Positions 57,803-64,000 of a DNA stretch of 64,000 nucleotides are shown here, one piece after another; within the stretch, counting starts at the first letter, position 1; each line of letters starts with the position of its first letter. The notes beneath the pieces are model-generated. The model searched no databases. It was given only the letters and a program-made list of their open reading frames with translations, and had not been told where the DNA came from. The position numbers were made by a program, and so were the translations under genes. The DNA is from Chalara sp. BL73 (taxonomy: Eukaryota; Ascomycota; Leotiomycetes; Helotiales), in contig CAKJVC010000089.1 in NCBI GenBank assembly GCA_918026815.1, positions 124,001-188,000 on the forward strand. The letters are read 5' to 3'.

Positions 57803-58358
57803 GAGAGCCGTATGGCCTGTGCGGGATAAGTTCTTCTATTTAGGTAAAGTGAATGGATGCACGTGACAATAGCTCGAGTATAGGAAGGAACAGCCTGCTG
57901 AGTTATTAATGTGGGCAAGCGCTTTCCGCCTCAGAATCGGGGTGAATCTGCCTTTGGCTTTGGGCTGGCAGGCTGGCAGCCTCACGTAGTGACGTGGATA
58001 TACAGATCGTAAACTTTCTTCTTCGTGCCACCAGCGATTGAGCGGTGACTGCAATGCATCGAGATGCTTCAATATAATACTCGGGCGGTGATGTAACTTC
58101 CACCCAGGCTGCTCAACCTTTCAGTCGATTTTCTCAAAAACTAACCGAGGATGAAAGAACAACCTGCTACTATAGCAGGGCGAAAACTCGAAATGCTCTC
58201 GAGTTCTCCCATTTAATGTTGGCGTTCGTGGCTTGCAGCGCTGCCACCACCAGCTGAATCCGCACATTTGTGAGTGTGTTGGGCTCCAAGGCTGGCAGTG
58301 GCAACTTTGAGAGCTCTTATATTCTCGACCTCCATACGAAACATTACTTGCAGTAAGA

Positions 58359-60330
58359 ATGGCTTCCTGCTCGTACGACTGTTCCGAGACTCCCAGCGAA
58401 CTGAGACCATATGCGGATGTGTCCGGGATTGGGGTATGAGAAGCGTGCCTTCAACAAAAGATAAGGAGTCTCTAACAGCATCGCAGGTTGTCGTCAGCTT
58501 CGTTGCGACGGGCTGGCTTGTCGTTCTCACTCTTATCGGTTACTATGTATTCGCCTTCCAGCCAGAGCTCGACCCATACAGAAAGGACGGTTCGCAGAGT
58601 GCTATGTATGCCAAGCCAAATCCCATCGACGAATTCTTTCTACACTCTATCACTCGAAAGTTTCGACGGCAGAGATCAGGTGCAGATAGAACCCTGAAGC
58701 GCTCGCGCTTTGAAGTGTCGTTCAACAAAGTAAGAGGGGCTTTTCATGTCGCTAAGTGCACAGCCAAACATGTATTGATTCTTTTCAGTGTGTGCTTATA
58801 ATGAGCGATTTGCAACTAGTGACAGGTATCGCAATACTGGTCAGTGGTTATTCTCTACTACGTTGCGGTATCTCGGCATACCACTGGATGCTCTTGGTCA
58901 ATCTCGCCTGGTTCTCTAGCATCACTCATTTGACCGCTCTGACATTTTTACGAAACTACCTGTTCAACCACCCTGCAGAACGCCTGTGGAGACTGATCCT
59001 CATGTTCATATTCTTAGCAATGCTCATAGTTGCACTGATACCTACCGGAAATTTTAATTGGCTTGGCCAGGGCTATGGCATAGAAGACTTCTCGCCACCA
59101 GCGTGGCCCAATTCATACGCTGTGTGCTATTTTGTCGTTCCAGAAGATAGGGCTTCATATACGAGTAACTATGGAGGAATGGTGGTTTCAATATTGCTCC
59201 TGCTATTTGGCTTTGCTACTCGCGTTTTCAAACTCCATAGAACACTATGTTCTCCTGTGGTCCGCTGTCGAACCACTCTCAGCTGCTGGTACCGAACGAA
59301 TCTCTTGAAAAGCTATAGATTTTTCGGGCCTGATGTTAATCACTTCAACTGGAAAAAGACATTAATATACCGGCCAGCTGTTGCGCTTTTTCTATTGTTG
59401 AGGCTCTATTTGGACACCTTTTCGTCGACGGTGTCTGAGGTAAGGATCTATCTCCTGACAGGCTTGTTAGAAAGGCTCATTAACGGAACTTGGGGAAGGT
59501 CTACTGGCTTATAGTGTCGATTATTTGGGGTTCGATACGTCTATTTGGAGCTCGAGGCACAGTTTCTGACGCCGATAATGACGAATGGACATTTGGGCAA
59601 ATACTACCCGTCGTTCTACTTGCCTCTCCGCTAATCTCTATGTTCGAAAGCTTATATCCAGGTAACTAAGTCCCTTTCACCGGAAGACTTGAGAGGTTTC
59701 TTCAAGTAAGCACCAGTAGCTAATACATGGAAAGTCGACAATCAGACTGAGCAATTTAGCTGTCCAGAGATTGACCAAGTCGAAGACGCTGGCCCCGCAA
59801 GTCTTCCTCTATCACAAGCAACTCCATTCCAGTCGGATGAGCCAGCGCTGAACATCGACACCTTAGAGGGGTTGGACAGGGATTATTACAAAGATGTCTT
59901 TTGGTTTAAAGACGTGATATTTCTCATGGTCTTCAACATTAATTTTTTCGTTTGCATAGGTCTATGGTACGCAGCGTCAGGTGTCAACATTATTATGGCC
60001 TTCACAAGCTTCCTCTTATGGATTCTGCTTTGCCCTACATTTGCGCTATGGTTCTACATCCTTGTTGTATTGAATAATGCCAAACGGAAGTCTTCATCCT
60101 TTATCTTTGGCCATTGGAGGGTCAGACGCACTATATTTTGCCTACTCCTTGCTATATTCGTTTCCGGGGGCATTTGGTACGACCAGACAAACGAAGATGT
60201 TTCCAGCAGCGGTGTAGCAGCTCAACCAGTTGCTGGATTAGGATTTCGCAATGGTATGGTTATGGCAGCTTTGGTAGGCGTTTACATAAGTATCTCTTTG
60301 ACTGCTGAGTTTCTGCACCGACTTGATTAA
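58359..60330 (+). CDS. Intact five-exon polytopic membrane protein
   Basis: ATG 58359 (MASCSYDCSETPSELRPYAD). Four introns splice in frame: 58434-58486, 58730-58788, 59440-59498 and 59662-59716, giving about 581 residues with no stop. Junctions restore conserved blocks: GIG|VVVSFVATGWLVVLTL, SFNK|CVLIMSDLQLVTGIA, TVSE|VYWLIVSIIWGS. About eight hydrophobic helices are visible, including VTGIAILVSGYSLL, LILMFIFLAMLIVALIP and FLMVFNINFFVCIGLWY, with a hydrophilic loop between the fifth and later helices. It belongs to a widespread but uncharacterised family of fungal plasma- or endo-membrane proteins. Undecayed, so the RIP island probably ends before it. Confidence 0.78.
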
Positions 60331-61046
60331 TAGACTGTAATTCCTTGGATCAGTTATAATACCAGCTTCCAATGTCATGTTGGATATTGGTATATCATCG
60401 GTTGGGAGTAGGCAATAGAGAGGAGTTCGTGTGCAGGATTCAGATTAAATGGGTTATGGTGGGCTATGCTATATCGGAGACGTCAGCGCTTGCTCAATCG
60501 CAGATTTTAGAGATTAATTTGTGTAGACTTAGCTTCGAGCGTCGAATCTGCCACCCAATATCTCGAACTTGGGCTGATCTAGTCTCGAGGCAACCCGCGA
60601 TTCGAGGGCCAGGCATGAGCAAAGCAAGATAAAGTGGCACCAGGCACCACGCGTACCAGAGTGGTAGATGACCAGGTAGTTATGTTTTCGCTTAATAAAA
60701 AACATACCTGGTAAGGCAAATGTATTACTTACTGGTCTATAACTAGTCGATAACAAACTATTAATGGAATTGAGGCTGCCGCATCAGAACCGAACGTTTG
60801 GATTTTGGCGCTCCGGACGAGCGAACAAATGACGACTACAGTTGAATTAAAGCAGGCGGATCCATTGGGTAATACAGTAGTGTGCTGCTCCGACGGGCCT
60901 CGTTTACTCGAGACTGGGGAGTTGGAGGGTTTGTGTGAAGAACTGGGCTTTTGAGGTCCAAAAAGGAAGCTCTTTAGGTGATAACCTGTCAACATTTTCG
61001 ATTTCTCCTATGTTGAGATAACGAGTAACCTTAAATAAACGGCAAA
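60331..61046. other. No gene seen
   Basis: Intergenic; short frames only. Confidence 0.4.
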
Positions 61047-61240
61047 TATCAGAGATACCACCTAAAAGTCGATTAATATCACACATACCACCTTTTTTGT
61101 ATCACTCTATCAGGGATACCACCTATTTTAAATTGTGGTATCTCTGATACACACATGCAAAACAGTGGTATTTCTGATATAATACTGTAAACCACCTTAA
61201 TATCACCACTTTGCGTGGATATATCAGAAATACTGCTGAT
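61047..61240. repeat. Clustered TATCAGRGATACCACC motifs in both orientations
   Basis: Direct copies at 61047-61063 and 61108-61124, reversed copies at 61135-61149 and 61165-61179 (GTGGTATYTCTGATA), and a degenerate copy at 61222-61240. They lie just upstream of the transposase. This suits the terminal region and transposase-binding sites of the MULE, or its promoter. Confidence 0.55.
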
Positions 61241-61322
61241 TTATGCCAAGGCGAGCTACTGCACCTGACGCACAAAAGCTTCGATTTTGATAATTTGTCT
61301 TTTTTCCTTTAATATCTCGATC

Positions 61323-64000
61323 ATGGCGCTCCAAATAGATGACTCTTTCGATAATATAGATCAAGCTAAATTAGCTATCAAAACCTTTGTTGCGAACGCT
61401 CTCGAATCGTGGAAAGCTACTCATTCCGACAAGAAAAGGTTCAATATTGTGTGCAAGTCTCGAACCTGTAGCTTCAGAATCAGAGCGTCAGATTCTAAAA
61501 AGAAAGGAGTAACAATTACGCATCTGAAACCTCATACTTGTGGCCCGGCAAGGCATTTCAAAGCTGTAAACACCAAAAGGTTGGAATATTTAGTGCCTCA
61601 CCACCGTGCGTCGATTCTTGATAACCCTAAAATCACTCCAAAACAATTGATTTCGAATGAACGGTTGCACTATTATAATCATATCAACTACCTTCAGGCG
61701 TTCCGTGTAAAAGAAGCTGTACTAAAAGAGCTATACGGCGATGAATCCTCTTCTTTTGCTCTTTTTCCTGCGTACCTAGAGCGATTCAAGGCTGCTAGTC
61801 GACACAATTATGGAGTGCTCAAAACTGGAGATGATAGCGAATTCCAAGCTGTCTTTTTTGCGCCAAAAGCAACTCGTATGGGCAGCCGAGCGTTGCGCCA
61901 ATTCTATGCTCTCGATGGTACTCATACGAAGTCTCGATATAGAATGATTTTGTTGATTTGCTGTGGAATCGACGCTAACGACCACGTTGTTCCTTCAGCT
62001 TGGGCGTTAGTACCTATTGAGGATGAAATATGGTGGAAGTGGTTTTTACAGCACTTAAAAGCTGCTTTCCCTCATACTGCTTTCGAGCGATTTACTTTTA
62101 TTTCTGATCGCGAAAAGGGTATGGCCAACGCTCTTGCAAAAGTTTTTCCTGACGCGTATCATCTTCATTGTTGCCAGCACTTGGCCGACAACATACAGCA
62201 AAGATTTGGTAATAAAGTCAGGCCGTTATTCTGGAAAGTTGCACGTGCGAAATCGGAGGATAAACTGAAAAAAGAGCTTTTGAATTTGAAGAAAGTTAGC
62301 GTGCCTGCTTTCGAATATCTTGTCAAAATCGACCCCAAATTGTGGACTAGAGTAGGCAAGCTGTACCCTGCGTACGGCCATGATACCTCTAATATTGTCG
62401 AATCGATCAATTCGGTTTGGGATGTTTATCGACAATTGCCTCCTCTTCAGCTTGTATGGCATGATATAACGACCTTGCGGCAAATACGCAAAATAAGGTA
62501 ATAAAATATGATAATTGATCAAATTGCAAATTGCAAATCGAAATCATTAAATTAATAACTTAGTACTTTTAACTTTTCTGGGCCCCTTGACTTTCCTGGC
62601 CATCGACGTTCCTGGCCCTCGACGTTCCTGGCGCCCTCGACGTTCCTGGCATCCTCGACTTTCTTGGCTCTCGACTTTTCTGGCGCTCTCGACTTTCCTG
62701 GCTTTCGACGTTCCTGGCTTTCGACGTTCCTGGCGCTTTCGACTTAAAAACAAAGCTGTATTCGTTTTTTATTGTAGAAGTAAAAGAAAAATACAAACAC
62801 AAATACTTGTAAATACTTTAAAAAAGGCAAATATGCCAAGACAGTCCCTTGCGTAGCAAATTTTTTCACTTTTTTTGTTTTTTTTAAATGCAAACAAAAC
62901 AAGCTTTAAAAAATCGACAGCGCCAGAAAAATCGAAAAAGCTAGGAACGTCGAAAGCCAGAAACGTCGAGAGCTAGAAACGTCGAGAGCCAGAAACGTCG
63001 AGAGCCAGGAACGTCGAAAGCCAGGAAAGTCGAGAGCGCCAGAAAGTCGAGAGCCAAGAAAGTCGAGGATGCCAGGAACGTCGAGGGCGCCAGGAACGTC
63101 GAGGGCCAGGAACGTCGATGGCCAGGAAAGTCAAGGGGCCCAGAAAAGTTAAAAGTACTAAGTTATTAATTGAATGATTTCGATTTGCGAATTGCAATTT
63201 GATCAATTATTATATTTGATTACCCTATTTTGCGTTGTTGCACGTTGGTCGTTATGTCATGCCATACGACATACCAATGGCCAAATTCAAAGCTCGTTTT
63301 CAGTCTTCTCGTCGATATCGAGTTTATCCTACAGATGAAAGCTTAGCGCAAGTTGAGGATCCAGATACAGGGCATTTATGGGAAGTTGATTTAGAAAAAA
63401 GAAAAGTGCGAATGTACAGACTATTGGGAATATCAGTCGCCTTGCGCGCATGCAATTGCAGTTGCGCGCTTCCATGAAAAAGGATCCTATTAACTACTTT
63501 TTAGAGAACTATACAAAAGAGTGGCACCGAAAGACTTACTACTCGAAGCTGAAGCCAATATCGATCGCAGACCTTCCTCGAGATGAATCAATTAAGCCTC
63601 CTCATTTTCGCAAACAAGCTGGTCGACCCAAAACGAAAAAGAATACGCAAAGGCAACTGGAATCGGAAGCAAATTCGCTGTGGCAATTGCCTTAACTGGG
63701 GCCATAATCGTCGGCGTTGTACGAGCCAACCTGTATTGAACGGCCGTCGAGCACGTGCATACGAGTGGTTGCGAGAGGTAGAAAGTCAAGAAAGCGATGA
63801 AGAGAGTGACGAAGAGGGTGACGAAGAGGGTGACGAAGAGGGTGATGAAGAGAGCGACGAGAAAGCTTTAGAATGGAGTGACGAAGAGGCCGAACGCCTC
63901 GATATAGAGCTGGGCCTTGCAAAGGAGGAAGAAGTTGTAGAAGAGATAGAAGATCATATTACTGTCGATTTCGATATGGATCAGGAGCTACGTGATAGCG
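61323..64000 (+). pseudogene. Mutator-like (MULE) transposase, interrupted and frameshifted; runs off the window
   Basis: ATG 61323 (MALQIDDSFDNIDQAKLAI) opens a FAR1-type zinc region (CKSRTCSFRI...HTC). The DDE core follows: ALDGTHTKSRYRMIL (D1), FISDREKGMANALAKVF (D2), HLHCCQH and DTSNIVESIN (E). An 814-bp fold-back insertion at 62454 cuts it. Beyond lies MAKFKARFQSSRRYRVYP, a SWIM finger (CECTDYWEYQSPCAH), a zinc knuckle (CGNCLNWGHNRRRC) and a Glu/Asp-rich repeat tail. Three one-base shifts break the 3' half, near 63400, 63480 and 63640, all in A-rich runs. It is a cut-and-paste DNA transposase, now dead. The DDE half shows no RIP-type stops. Confidence 0.88.
62454..63267. mobile_element. 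814-bp fold-back element inserted in the MULE
   Basis: Outer arms match as inverted repeats from GTATGGCATGAYATAACGAC inwards for about 290 bp each (left to about 62745, right from about 62950), leaving a 200-bp A/T-rich loop. The inner parts of the arms are packed with 12-17 bp subrepeats of CGACGTTCCTGGC/CGACTTTCCTGGC. No coding capacity. Non-autonomous; the ends do not show a clear target duplication. Confidence 0.75.

Noticed and set aside
58274..58739. 175-codon frame starting GTG
   Set aside because: Its first part is out of frame with the family; the real start is ATG 58359 with an intron at 58434-58486.
59440..59514. Frameshift in the 58359 membrane-protein gene
   Set aside because: A 59-nt intron (59440-59498) restores the conserved TVSE|VYWL junction, so the gene is intact.
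62547..63206. Several frames with repeated Arg-Lys-Val-Glu or Ser-Trp-Arg motifs
   Set aside because: They are translations of the CGACGTTCCTGGC subrepeats in the fold-back arms, not genes.
1..64000. tRNA and rRNA genes
   Set aside because: None was recognised on reading; no cloverleaf-like segment with A and B boxes was found that I could defend.

Overview
The window looks like nuclear DNA of a filamentous ascomycete (Pezizomycotina). Short introns (43-71 nt, GTRWGN...CTRAY...YAG) join reading frames exactly in many genes. The gene families are fungal: HET, HET-NACHT-WD40, CFEM/PTH11-like receptor, Zn2Cys6, DUF3435/FluG, patatin-like, GH18. Much of the sequence carries C-to-T/G-to-A decay typical of repeat-induced point mutation (RIP), with many Trp codons now TAG and Gln codons now TAG/TAA. 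I cannot name the species or class.

Layout. 0.1-5.8 kb: a gene-dense flank with a small secreted Cys-rich protein, peptide:N-glycanase PNG1 and a HET-domain gene. 6.0-9.1 kb: relics of DUF3435/FluG-type tyrosine recombinases (the superfamily of Starship 'captains'), minus strand. 9.1-11.8 kb: a very AT-rich repeat whose inverted partner lies at 54.5-57.1 kb. 11.8-54.4 kb: an accessory interior of dead genes (kinase-like, EST1/SMG7-like, patatin-like, HET-NACHT-WD40 NLR, J-domain, GH18 chitinase, CFEM receptor) mixed with apparently intact small genes of no recognised family (at 18.4, 21.4, 29.2, 30.9, 41.8 and 42.7 kb). 57.4-60.3 kb: fungal polytopic membrane proteins, one intact with five exons. 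61.0-64.0 kb: a Mutator-like (MULE) transposase broken by an 814-bp fold-back element.

Patatin-like and NLR genes are accessory classes reported for Starship giant mobile elements. Together with the DUF3435 relic, the interior reads best as a decayed, rearranged Starship-like island or accumulation of such elements. The recombinase points away from the interior and no target-site duplications were identified, so boundaries are not established.

The most unusual structures are: (1) an NLR gene enclosed by two 425-bp inverted repeats, a 4.8-kb unit; (2) the 2.67-kb inverted repeat pair about 43 kb apart; (3) a roughly 44-unit array in phase at 17 bp, whose core varies only as GTAC/GTGC/GCAC, as a decayed GCGC-containing satellite would; (4) a set of intact orphan genes surviving in a RIP-decayed island.
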